In this document: piece by piece, positions 48,707 to 60,980 of the stretch
Position numbering within the stretch: position 1 is the stretch's first letter
Layout: each line of letters opens with the position of its first letter
From: Diplocarpon mali
Lineage: Eukaryota; Ascomycota; Leotiomycetes; Helotiales; Drepanopezizaceae
Assembly: GCA_024741835.1 (NCBI GenBank)
Contig: JAENRP010000238.1
Span: 1 to 64,000, forward strand
Direction of reading: 5' to 3'
Length of the DNA stretch: 64,000 nucleotides
The notes under the pieces: model-generated
Databases searched by the model: none
What the model was told of the DNA's origin: nothing
What the model saw: only the letters and a program-made list of their open reading frames with translations
Program-made: the position numbers and the translations under genes

Positions 48707-51700
48707 CTTCTTTAATAGGCGTTATCGACTCTGCAGCTGGAAAATTCTATATATCTACCCGGACCTTATAAGGAAGGAGCAGATAATAAACCCTTTACTT
48801 TAGGACCAGCTTTAGGACTACTCGTTCCTTCCTCCTTAATAGAATTAATAAAGCTTTTAATAAGTCCTAGCTATTTAGAAACCTTACAAAAGGTCTAGAG
48901 GGACTATAAAGAGAGTATATATAATAATACCTTTCCACTCTGGAGCTACTAAGGCCGCTGGAGAAGCATCTCCCTTATAGACCTGTCTGATTTAAACCCG
49001 AGCACGCCTTTATTCTCTCCTACTATTATATAAGAAGACTTATAATATATGGAGAGTATCTTACTTCTATTCTGCCCTTTGAATAAGGATTTCCTTAAGG
49101 CTACTATTAAATAAAGGAATACTTACTACTCCTCTCTCCTTAGCCTACCTTAACTAAGCCAGATATAATAGCTGCCCCTTATAATTATATGCTTTTAAAA
49201 GATGCCGAAGTTTAAGAGATGCAAGGATTATAATAGAGAAATGCTAGCTAAGCTTTGGCTCGATAGGCTCGACTACGACTTTGAGGTAGATAGATAGTTC
49301 TTATTACCCTTTGCAATCTACCTAAGGGCTATCTCTATCCTATTTAAAGGGGAAGCTTCCTGCCGCTTTAGGTCTAATTAATAGATAAAGAGTATTATAG
49401 CTAATAGGCTTACTACTATTAAAGAAGATAGGCAGGAGGTAATCGAATAGCTAAAGACCTAGTTCTTAAATAAGGATGATCTTATAGAGGAGCTAGACGT
49501 TATAATAGAGGTAGCTAATCTTTAGCAAGGCCTACTTAAGAACTTGGCCTTTTACTATTAGAGAACTGCCGTATTACTAAAGAAGACTGGTAGCAAGGAT
49601 CTCGATAGGAACGTCCCCCTATCCCTTATGCCCTTATAAAAGGATTCGGACCGATATATCCTTAAGTCTATTATATCGGCTTTTATATAAGGAGTATACG
49701 ATAATAAGCTTAGATCATATGCCTTAAGTAATAATGTCCTACTACTTCTGTGCTTTTAAAGAGCTTATAATACCCTTTGCTTATTATAATCTGCTCTTAA
49801 GGCTTAGGAGAAGATTAAGGCTAAGATCGAAAAGCAATAATACTATAAGCGTCTGGAGTCCTATATAGAGAACTGTTTAAAGGTCTTAGTTCAATCTGCC
49901 CTAGCCTCCTTAGATAATAGGAACTATGCTCCTGTTACCAGAGAAGATATTAAAAGATAATGCTTAGTACTAGCTGTAATAATGAGAGGTTATCAACCTC
50001 TTTTAGTCTTTAAGCCTAGGCCACTAACCACCTCTTAAGAGAGCCTAGCCGTCCCTTGGCAAGGACCGCCTCTAACCTACCTAGTTTAAGGAAGGCGTCT
50101 TAAGCATAATGCCTAGAACTAGTAAAACGACTATCGAAACCCTTAGAGAAGGGCAATACTAAACTAGAATATAGAATAGAAGGGGGCATTGAACTATAAT
50201 AGCATAGCACCTCTCTACTAGTAGTACTCTTTGAAATCGGCCTCCGACTCGTCTAACCCTTTTATTAACCGATTAAGGATATAGATTAGAATTAAGGATA
50301 GGCCTTTATATATCGAATATAGGGAGTATGGTCACTATAAGGATAAGTACACCCAGCCGCCCTTAACCTCTTAGGAAAAGGCCTACTTTAAATCAATTAT
50401 CTTCCCTAAGTCTACTATCTTAGTTTATTATATTAAGATCTATATAGAAGAAGGACAGCACTATGATTATAGGAGGCATGCTAATAGTAGTCGCTCTGCA
50501 GCGCCTATACCTACCTCTATTAGAATAGACCTTGAAATAAGGATATTGCTAAAGGAGTTTAACAAATTCAAAAGAGCGGTAGTAGAGGATATTAATGAAC
50601 CTATTATAGTCTCTAACCTAGTAGAGGTAGGAGGTATTAAATATTATAACGCTATATATAATATTAAAGAAGATATACCTCTTTAAGCTACCTCCTTTTT
50701 AGCAGATGGGAAAGGGGTTTAGAAGAGAGTATGAATAGCTGGTTTATTAGATGATACTACTTAAGCTAAGCCTAGAAGATAGCCCTGCGAGAGATAAGCT
50801 GGTATAGAGTCTATAGGAAAGAAGAAGGCAATACTAAGGGAGAAGAAGCTGCGCTATTTGCGCGAGATAGTTGGACGAGAGGGCGATGGCCCTATTAACT
50901 ATATTAAGCTAGTAAAAGGATTTAAGATCTTAATAAATCTTCTAGATCTATTCCAGCTATCTCTAGAAGTATTAAAGTAGTTTTATAATCTCTTTACTTA
51001 CTAGAATTAGAAGAGATAAAAGAAGGCTACCTTCTTAAGAGTAGTATCTAAAGGGAATGAGCCCCTTCCTCTATTAGCTATCCAGTCGAATCTTACGAAG
51101 CTCCTGCTTAGCGTATATCCTAATAAGAAGGCCTAGAAAGTACCTATATCGATCAGAGTGAAAGAGAGGGAAGAAGAGATAGTAGTAGATCTGCCTATTA
51201 GTATAAGTGCTATTAATTAAAGTAGTAATATTTTACTTACTTTTCAAAGACTTAAGAAGGCTCTCAATCTTATAAAGCGTTCCCTTAATTCAGAAGGCTA
51301 CTTAAAGGTAACCTATAGCATTGCAAATAGAGAGATATATAACTTAATTAGCTATATATTATTCGAGATTAAAGTTTAAGGCATTTAGCGTAAGGTAGAC
51401 TCCTTCTTAAGATCAAATAGCCTTTTAAAGAAAACTGAGCTATCCCTCCTTCTAGGTCTACCTTAGCTATATATAGTTAACGCAAAACTGAATATCTAAA
51501 AGAGCAAGATCACTATTAAAGGGAATATACTAGGGGAGAAACCGGTTACTATTATAAGACTGCAATTCACCCTTAGCCTAGGCCTAAACTTGTTGCTTTA
51601 TTTAAAAGAAAAGCTATAGAAAACACCCTTAGAGAACCTAATAGTACGGCTCGCGCTTAAAGACTCTAATATCTCTACGATAGATTCCGAAAGCAATAGC

Positions 51701-53387
51701 AGCTCTAAAAGCGATACTGAGTCTAAGGATAAATAGGATTTTTAGATTACTGGCAACGCCTTAGGAAGGCGTTAAACTCAGCTATAGTAGGAACCTGCCT
51801 CTTACTTTAGATATGCGATCCGCCAACTTTGAAAGGGATATATAAGATAGAGGACTACGATTAAGAGGCTGAGGAAAAATAGGAAGGGATATCTATACTA
51901 GCTTTAGAAGCTCTATTTAAGCTGGTAAAGGGTCAAAATATAATAAGGAAAGGGAGTGCTATATCTTCGCATATATAAAGGGAAGAGCTAAGACCTAGGA
52001 GTAGAAGAATCCAACTCGAAAGCTCGCAGAAGCTATTAGTATAATTATATTTATCGCTTTTAAGAAGCTATAATAACTAGGAGACCTTTGTACCCAACTT
52101 CCTAATAGATCGATAAGTAAGAAGGCTCCTAATGGAATAGCCTCTTAAGAGCGACCTAGAGGCATGGATAAAGAGCTGTAAAATAACTTTTAGACCTAGG
52201 ATCCTTAAAACCCGATTGAAAGAGGTATAGCAGCTTTTATATACTTATAAAGCGGTTAACTCTAATAGACTTATTAATATTCCTTATACCGACCTTTATA
52301 CCTATTAAGCCCGAATCCCGAAAGACGCTATTCTAGTAGCTAATAATACTATAAGGCAATATAACCCTTGCAAGCTAGTATAGCTAAATAAGATAATTAC
52401 TAAGGGGATAGACTATAGAATGTTTAAAAGCACCTTTTTTGCTAATAACCGACTTTTTAACTAGAACTCTTACCTATACTTAGTCGATAAGAGTGCAGAG
52501 AGTAAGGCGTCTATAGGAGAGTATAAGGTTACCTTCGATTATTCTTAGATTAAGGAGATTATACTAAGTTATATAATAATTAGTTTATCTAAGTGCTTCG
52601 ATTATTTAAGCAACCCCTAGTACTAGCTATTTATATAGCTAGACCTGAAGCATATATACTAATCAGTTAACTTAGACCTAAATTATTAATACTTCTATGC
52701 CTTTTCTACGCCTAGCTATTGCTAGTTGCAATCTATAAGGATGCCTTAAAGGGCTGCCTCTTCGGCATTCTTAATAAATGAACTTATAAAGCTTGTTTTT
52801 AGTCCTATTCCTATATTAGAGAGAGCTATTGCTAAGGGTAAGGATGATTCAGAGCCTTTTCTATTCTCCCTTATTCTAGCAGATGACTACGTTCGATTAT
52901 AGCACCTAATGTTCTATATAGACGATATCTTTAGGGGTTTCCCCGATTTTGAAACCGCATTTGCTTTCCTATGCGATCACCTCCTTCTTAGGCTTTTATA
53001 GTTTAGGCTAAAGCTATTATTTAAAAAGTGTCTCTTCTTTATAACTAAAGTGCTAGTCCTAGGCATTTGATATAGAGCTAGAGGCAAGACTATTATAAAG
53101 CTAAAAAGATCGGAAAATATCAAACTCTAGCCGATACCTTAAAATGCAATAGAGGTATAGCGATTCTTAGGAGCTATATAAATCATACGGAATTGGACTA
53201 AGAACTTCGTAGAGATAGCAAGGCCTTTGAATCGCCTAACGGGAGTAGTAAAGTGGAGGTGGTCAGAAGCAGAGGCCCTTTCCTTCTTACTACTTAAGGA
53301 ATATTACTCTATAGTTATCGAACGATCTGGCTATATACTATTAGAGCCGGTCTTTATATATACTAACGCAAGTGGCTATATAAGAGG
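48707..53387 (+). pseudogene. GypF gag, protease and RT, first segment
   Basis: Plus-strand Gypsy frames, 5' end lost to GypE. Gag to about 50700 with zinc knuckle YIEYREYGHYKDKY near 50309-50350: all three Cys of C-x2-C-x4-H-x4-C are now Tyr. Protease-like part near 51370-51560. RT near 52450-53100 with YIDD box (MFYIDDIFRGFPDFE near 52915). RNase H begins WRWSEAEALSFLLLKEYY; 53227-53424 is open. Breaks at 53387 in FIYTNASGYIRG, where CopD2 is inserted. Resumes at 60981. Confidence 0.85.
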
Positions 53388-53584
53388 TGTCGTGCAGAAT
53401 GGGCGGAGTCTCCACTTATTCTGAAGACCCTCCACGTGACTCTGCTGAGTCATAGACTCTCCCTTTTCTTTCCGAAGTCTCCTTACCATATATATATTAG
53501 ATAATAATATAATCAATTATCTTCCCTTACTTCTATAAGCCTCTTAAGCGACCTAATAAAGGCCCTCTAGCCGACTGTACTATA
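53388..53584 (+). repeat. CopD2 5' LTR (197 bp)
   Basis: Begins TGTCGTGCAGAATGGG, ends ACTATA. Keeps CpA and TpG sites that are lost at 60784-60980. Confidence 0.95.
53437..53452 (+). promoter_or_regulatory. AP-1/Gcn4-like inverted site in CopD2 LTR
   Basis: TGACTCTGCTGAGTCA, with a full TGAGTCA on the right. Intact here and in CopD1, decayed in the 3' LTR. Preceded by CACGTG (bHLH E-box type). Confidence 0.4.
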
Positions 53585-53595
53585 GTTATAAGCCC
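53585..53595 (+). other. CopD2 primer-binding site
   Basis: GTTATAAGCCC directly after the LTR; likely GTTATGAGCCC before RIP, complementary to the initiator tRNA-Met anticodon loop. Confidence 0.55.
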
Positions 53596-53779
53596 TATAA
53601 GTACTTTAATATACTTTCTCTTTATATACAATCGGCTAAAGGGCCCTTTAAGCTCTTAACCGACTTTTTAAGTATTTATAATAACTTAAAGGACCTTTAT
53701 TTTTAATTAATAAATCTCTATTTTCTGATCGAACCTTATTTGCAAACTTCATTTATATACTTAACCTTTTTACTAGACT

Positions 53780-56700
53780 CTATTTAATATATCTGACTCT
53801 TTAAGCATCTCTAAGCCTTGCTTTAATACCTTTGCCTTTTAAGTAAAGTGGTTTAATAAATATATATTCTTTGCTAAGCTTTATAATATCACTATTTTTA
53901 CTAATCTGAGACTCTTATTTAAGTCAATTATAAAGACTGAGCCTTAAGCTCCCTTTATATAAGAGCTTAAGGAATTGGAAATAGCTAACCTTTGCATAGT
54001 ATACGCAAGGTTATATAAAGAGTATACGGCAATTTTATCTAAATAGATTTACGCCTACTTTCCTTTAGGAGATCTATTAAAGGCTCCTCTTCTATAGGCC
54101 TTTTATAAGGATATTAAGGATAAATATAAAATCCTAATAAAGGAGTACTATATATGTAAGGAGACTTGGAAGACTTAATGTAAATACTATAAACTACTTT
54201 TAAAATAGGTCTTTAAAACTGTTGATAGAACGCTTTTAGCTTTTATAATAGCTTAAGTATAAATCCAAGCTAAGAAGCTCTTCTCCTTAATACCTAATAG
54301 AGATACTCTTATAAGTGGAACTCTTGCTAATAACCTATATGCTAATTTAGTAAATTAGCAACTCTTACTTTAAGGCCTAGTATCTATTTTAAAGCGTGAT
54401 ATTACGCCTTTTAATAAGGCTATTTAGTCTTAGATAAGGCTCTAATATTGCGATATATTACGCTAAGGTAAGACTAAGAGAACTAACACTTAGTAGTAGA
54501 TTTGAAAGTAGCAAGAGGCGTACCGCTTAATAGAATAATACAATCTCCTTAAGATTAAAAGGAGACTAGGAGTTATTGACTTTTTAGACTTAGTTATAAT
54601 AAAGATCAATCTAAGTTAGGCGACTCGCTTAAAGGAGGAAATTATTACTAATAAGTAGATAGGAACCCTATATAAGTATAATCTAATACAGTTAAGCCGC
54701 GCTTTAATAGGCATTAAATCTAATAGAGTAATTGATAATAAATAGCTAGCAGTTTTTACTACTTAAGAGTCTCTTTTAAATACCGAAACCCTTTCGCAGG
54801 CTCTAGTAAGCAGCTCTCGAAATCGCTTTATAAGCTTTAAAAGGGAGATCAGGCCTAAGTGCTCTTATAAAGGCTCTAAAAATCACTATTAAAAGCCCTA
54901 GGACTATTAGAAACTATTATATACTATAAATAGGCGTAAGGAAAATATAAAGGTTCTCCCCTTGCAAGAGGAGGTCTTATAAATACAAAAGGCATTAAAC
55001 GCAGGAGACTAGTTTAAGGGTCTTTAAGTATAGCTTAAGGAGAATAATATTATAATAATAGCAATTGACAAATTCAAGGGAAAGGCTTTAGCCTTTAGGG
55101 AGGATGGTTTAGGCAATAAAAGGGAAAACTTATTAGTCTTTATAATAATAGATCCCTTTGCCTTCGACGCTTTTAAAGAATCGTTTAATATCTACTACCT
55201 TTCTAAGCTAGAATGCCACCCGCTCTCCTTAAGTATGCTCCTTAATAATTATACAGCTACTTATATCGTTAATTTAAAGGATTTACTTATTGCAGGCACC
55301 TTTAAGCCTTTTGGCGACTTATAGTAATATATTAAAGCAGGTACCTTAAGACTTCTAATTATTAGGAGAGGTAATAGATATATAGTAGACTCTCTTTTAT
55401 AATATAATAGCTCTTCTATAGGGATAATGCTTTGCAATATTACTATTATAAAGGAGTTTACTACTAATATTATCTTAAAGAGGCTCTTTATAGATAAGGG
55501 TTTTTAATACTTTAAGGTAGACCTTACTTTGCGCTTTAGGAGTATTAAAGATTCTATAAAGCGAGCTTAATTAAAGCATTATTATAATCTTATTTTCTTT
55601 AAATATAAGCCTTTTAACTATTTAGATCTTTTAAATATACTTTAATATAACTTCTTTACCTTAATAGCGTTCCTTATAGCTAAGATAACGCTTTATAATA
55701 GGTTTTAATCTAGCTATATACCTATTAAGGTATAGGATAATAATGCGTATACTTAATACCTTTGCGCTAATCACTTAGGCGCAAAGGCTCTTTAAGCGCT
55801 AGTTAAGTGCGCTAAAGGAGTAAAGATCAAGGGAATATAAAGGCTAAAGTGCCCTATATGCGCAGTAGCGTCTGCTAAGCAAGTTATTTCTTGCGCTACT
55901 TTTAAGAACCGATCTTTAAAGCCTTTCTTTAGGATCTCTTAAGATCTCTTTAACTTTTTAAACAATTTATATAATAGTTGCTTATAGGTTCTTTTAATTA
56001 AGGATAAGTATAGTAGTATGCTTTAGACGTTCCTATTAAGATTAAAGGGCAAAGATATAATTATAAAAGTCCTTTAGGCCTTTAAAGTATAAGTGAAATG
56101 CTAATATAGGCTTTTAATTTGTAAGATTAGGTAAGATAATAATACTTTAATAATCTCCTTAAGGAAAGACTCTCTTATAAAGTACTAGAGATAGGTAAAA
56201 GAGGAGAGAATTGATTTAGAGCTTACTCTTACTTATATATATCAACTTAATAGAAGCGTAGAGTAAATAGGAAAGGAGTTAATTAAACGCTTTATTAAGA
56301 TGAGGATCTACGCTAGGCTTTTAATAAGCCTTTGGCCAAAGGTTATAAAGGCTGCTATATACCTTTATAATATCTCCCTACTCGCTAAGAAGAAGATGAT
56401 CTTATTAAGCGAGGCTCTTTATAGTTGGTTTAAGTAGTATTTTCAATTCTATAAGCCGCTGCTTATTAAGTAGATAATAGCAAACTTAAAGCCTAACTAA
56501 AGTCGCATTTATATATATAGCGCTTGCGTATACCCTTTAATTAAAGAGAGGGAGGCGGGGAGGGACTGCTAAACCTTTAAAATTAAACTATAAGGGCACT
56601 TAGATTACTTAATTAGATATATTACCTTTAATATTTATAGAATCTGGATTCCTATACTCTAGCGAGTAATAATAACTTATAATATCGAATTCGATAAGTC

Positions 56701-59300
56701 TTTCTTTTATAGTCCAAAAGCTAAGCGCGCAAACCCTATATCGCGCTAGGAACTTAAGATAACCCTCTAATTAATCGGAGAGGGAGAGGGAGCTTAAAAT
56801 ACTAAGTTTAAAGGCATTTTTAAGAAATCAGAGCTTATCGCAAGGCCGAACGCAATCGCTGCGAAAGAAGCCACTATATAAGAAGAGCTTATATTATAGA
56901 CTAATACTACTCTATAGCCTTTAACTAATAATATAAAAGGCCTTAACTTAAATCCAAATTCTTTAAAAGACCTACTTAGAAACTTAAGGGTAAAAGTAAG
57001 CGAACTAAAAGCTACTTCGCCAACTTTTAAAAAGGTAAATGGCGATTAAAGCTTAAGGGTAATGATTCCTTATAAAGGCTCTATTAAAGAAAGAACTATA
57101 GATAACTTTAAGGGAGTTTTCAAAGATAAGTTCTATAAGGCAATCGATAGATCTTTAGCCGCTATTCTATATAGGAATAGAGATAGCTTAAGGGCTTTAA
57201 AATAAAGTCTTTAATTATAAAGGCAGGCCTTAGTAAACTTTAGTAAAAGGCTAGAGGCACTGCTATTAAGATCTGGGAGGAGCTTTAATAGTCTTATAAG
57301 AAGCGACTTAATAAAAGGAATAAGCCTTAATAATATAATACCTTAAGTTATAATATTAGCTTAAAGACTATAGGCTTAAGAGATAGAGCTACTTAGACTC
57401 TTAAAGGAACCTTTAATAATAATAAAAATAAAGGAGGAGACCTATAAAGAAAAGCGTAAGAAGGAACTCCCTCTTCTTAAGCAAAAGAGGATAAGACGCT
57501 TAAGTATTAAGTAATAAGAGACTTTAAAAGTATATACTACTACTTTAAAGTATATACTCTTTTAAAGTAATATTAATTTACCTTACTTCTTATATATATA
57601 AGAGTTTGTATTAACCTTTTAAGCGAATAAATAAATAAGGGAGGATAGGAAGGACTATTTGATAGTTTATATAGTTATTAAAGCTGCAATTAATAATTAG
57701 GTAAAGGATAGAGCGCAGTTTCTTAACCGCCTATAGTACTAAGGCTCTCTGCCGAAGCCTTCGAAAGGATAGTAGGACTTAGAGAAGTACCCTTTTAGCA
57801 AACAATTTAAAGAAGGAGGGCGCTAGGAGATTAAGAATCTAGAATCTCAAAGTTATTAAAAAATCGTGCGAAAGGACTACTTAAAGCCTCTGCTAATACT
57901 ATTAAAATGGGTTTTTACCTATAAGGTTAATAGCTCTAGCAAGCTCTTAAAGTGCCGATTATAGCTAGTTATATAAAGGGATCTTTAAGATAAAGCTTTA
58001 ATTTTCTCAACCTACGTAGCTACGTTTGCAGTAAGGTCTTTTAAGGTACTAATAGCGCTTGCTGCGTACTTTAATATAGAAGTAAAGTAGTTCGATATTA
58101 TTAATGCGTTTATTAATGCTTTTAAAGACCTAAGGAGTACTTTAGTCATATGCTTCTTATTAGATGGCTTTAAGCGCCTTAGTATAGTAGTAGAACTGGA
58201 CCGCGCGCTCTATAAGCTAAAAGACTCTTTAATGCTATAATATAGGAACTTCGTAAGAACGCTTAAAGGCCTTTAACTTAAGCTATTAGGCAAGGAGCCT
58301 TATATTTTTATAATAAAGGATTATATAGTCTTTATAGTATTTTATATTAATAATATTTAAGTATTATATAAGGCCTTTAACTTAAATCAAGCGACTTATC
58401 TAATTAAAGACTTAAAGAAGATATATAAGCTTACTATTATAAGAGATATCTCCTAGTTTCTTAAAGTAAGGATTATTTAGGATAAGAAGGTAAAGAGGAT
58501 CTCCTTAGTTTATAATACCTATATTAAGAAGATTGTTCAAAAGTTTAAAGCTAATATAAGAAAAGTGCCTAGTACTCTATTATTAAAAAAGGAGTTTATT
58601 AAGAACTTAGGGCAAGCTTCTTTAAAAAAGGTAAAGGAGTATTAAAAGAAAATAGGCTTTATTCTCTATATAGCGATTATAATACGCTTAGACGTTATAT
58701 TCGCAGCCTTTTAACTATCTTTCTTTCTAATTAATCTAAGCTTTAAGTACCTTTTAACCGCGGATTAGACGCTTTAATACCTATATAATACGCGCTTTTT
58801 AAGAATTGCCTATAGCTTTAAAGCTAAGGAATACTAATTGGTCGCATCTTTAAATGCTTCTTTTAAAGATGACCGAGAGACTTATAGATCCTTTTAAAGA
58901 TATGTCTTCTTCCTATTTAAAGGACTGATTATTTAAAAAGCGAATCGCTAAGCGATTATTATACTCTCTTTTACTAAAGTAGAACTCTATAGTATAGTTT
59001 CTATTGCAAAGGAGATAATAGTTATAAAACGCCTCTTTAAAGAGATTCGCATAGACTCCCTCTTTAAATAAAATATATATTATAATAATTAATAAATAAT
59101 TCGGCTAATTATTATAAAGAATAAGAAGATTAAAATAAGCCTTTAATATATCGAAATTAGTAATATATAAATCTGCTAAGAGTATTAAAGAGGAAGCTTT
59201 TAAATAATCTACCTTTCTATTAAAGAGATATACGCAAATAGGCTTACTAAGAACCTAGACTGCTAGAAGTTTAAAAGCTTTATTCGTTTATTAAACTTTT
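53780..59300 (+). pseudogene. CopD2 gag-pol
   Basis: One frame of about 1,840 codons with Gln-type stops only. Gag first (QELKELEIANLCIVYARLY near 53960); a Cys/His patch KCSYKGSKNHY near 54860; protease LLNNYTATYIVNLKDLL near 55230; integrase zinc region NHLGAKALQAL near 55770 and CPICAVASAKQ near 55860; integrase C-terminal LWPKVIKAAIYLYNI near 56330; RT from about 57780 with YVDD reading YINN near 58340; RNase H LNASFKDDRETYRSF near 58850 and KANRQAIITLSFTK near 58940. Ends LLNF. Confidence 0.87.
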
Positions 59301-60783
59301 AAAGCTTTTAAATAATCATTTAATAACTCGCACTTACTAGCAAGTAGTTACTTATTATTAAGAGACTTATACTTATAAGTTTTTACTCTCTTATAATTAT
59401 ATTTATTTATTTTCTCTTATAAAGCGTATTATAAAAGCTTCTCCTTTTTTAAAAATATAAAATAGGTAACGTTCCTAAGCTGCTATTATAAGGCGTAACC
59501 CTCTCTTAGATTCTCTTAGCTAAGGCTAGGAGCTAAGACGCTATAGCTAAGAGCTCTATATAAATCTCCTTTTAAAAGAGGCCTACTGGCACTCCCTTAG
59601 CCAGAGGCCTACTAGCAAATATACTAGCGATAGTAAGGGCGAAGGCGGGAGGTATAGCAATAGGAGCGGTAAGGGCAAAGGCGGTAAGGGCGAGGATAGG
59701 CGCAGCGATAGCAAAGGCTAAGGAGATAAATAGGAAGACTATAGTAGCAGCTGCGATAGTAGAGGCAAAGGGGATAAGAGCGGCAGCGGCGATAATAAAG
59801 GCGAATAGGTCTAAGCTAAAAGGGCTAGGAGCGAATGGGAACGGTATACTAAAAGTAAGAGAGGCAGTAATACTACTACTTATAAGAGTAGTAGGCCCTT
59901 CTAATACTAAGGTCCGATTACTCCTATCTTTTAAAAATCAGCTTAAAACTTAATAAGACTTAATAAGACGTACTATAGAAGCTCTAAAGCGCACCCTTTA
60001 CTATATTTAATAGTAGTACTACCTCCTCCTTAGAGGCGCTGCAGGCGTAGGCTGATATAATAGCCTCCTAAGAGGCAAGGAGAGGTCTACTAGCCTATTA
60101 GCAGCTGTTACTTAGTATTATATAATAAATATAATACGTACTAAAGGTGCTATTAAAGCACTAATAATCGAGATTACTAGTGCTCTTGCGTATAATATAG
60201 TATACGTATGCGTTATTATATTCTATCGTAGGCTCTGGCATACGATACGCAGTAAGGGCGAGGCTCTTAAGCGGCAGTAGTAGCAGCGGTAGCAAGGGCG
60301 GCGGCGACAGCAGCGGCGGCTCGTTGCCTAGCAGGCGCTAGAACGAGCGCGCTAGGGTTGCAACTCCTAAGGGAGCGCTAGCAACCTAGCGCAAAGTCAG
60401 TATAACGCAGGGTATAAGGACTCTAAGGGTCTTACTTTACAAGGGCGGCTAGGGCCATAATAAGCAGGAGTTCCTTTTATATTTAAAAATTATTAATATA
60501 AAGACGATATTTTAAATAATAAAGGAGGGTTGTTTTTAAAAGAAGGGAAGGAGAACCTCTGTAATAGAAATACTTTATAAGAAGCCTAATAGAGCATTAG
60601 TATAGAATCGCGAAGATTCTTAAGCGCGCGTATTACTTATAGCAACCCTTCCTATTCTAAAAGGAACGACCTTTAAAAAAGCAATACGTAAGATAAAGCC
60701 TTTTTTCTTTATAACTATCATTCTTTCCTTTATTTTATCTATATAATTAAGCGATTCTAAAAGTATCGCCTAACTAAGGGGTA
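59301..60783 (+). other. CopD2 region between pol and 3' LTR, GC-rich with antisense frame
   Basis: From about 59590 to 60450 the sequence is GC-rich with runs such as GGCGGCGGCGACAG, against the AT-rich rest. The minus strand from about 59916 to 59572 has some 114 codons without a stop, rich in Ala, Phe, Ile and Leu (for example FAFIIAAAALIPFASTIAAA). The plus strand has Ser/Gly/Lys-rich and Arg/Gln-rich alternatives (60250-60350). Same location as the GC-rich part of CopB. Coding status unresolved. Confidence 0.5.
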
Positions 60784-60980
60784 TATTATATAAAATAGGC
60801 AGAGTCTCTACTTATTCTAGAAACCCTTTATATAACTCTGCTAAGTTATAGACTCTCCCTTTTCTTTCCGAAGTCTCCTTACCATATATATACTAGATAA
60901 TAATACAATCAATCATCTTCCCCTACTTCTGCGAGCCTCCTAAGCGACCTAATGAAGGCCCTCCAGCCGACCGCACCATA
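60784..60980 (+). repeat. CopD2 3' LTR (197 bp)
   Basis: Direct repeat of 53388-53584, many C-to-T changes (TGTCGTGC reads TATTATAT). Preceded by AAGGGGTA purine tract. Confidence 0.95.

Larger units (their letters stand above)
53388..60980 (+). mobile_element. CopD2: complete Ty1/Copia retrotransposon
   Basis: 7,593 bases with two 197-base LTRs and an exact AGAGG duplication (53383-53387 and 60981-60985). Its removal restores GypF RNase H (NASGYIRG then CYITQIQV). The 5' LTR is nearly free of RIP, the 3' LTR is strongly mutated. Confidence 0.93.

Noticed and set aside
51566..51594. Possible further palindrome in GypF protease region
   Set aside because: Only the central GCCTAGGC fits; arms do not match and the protease frame explains it.
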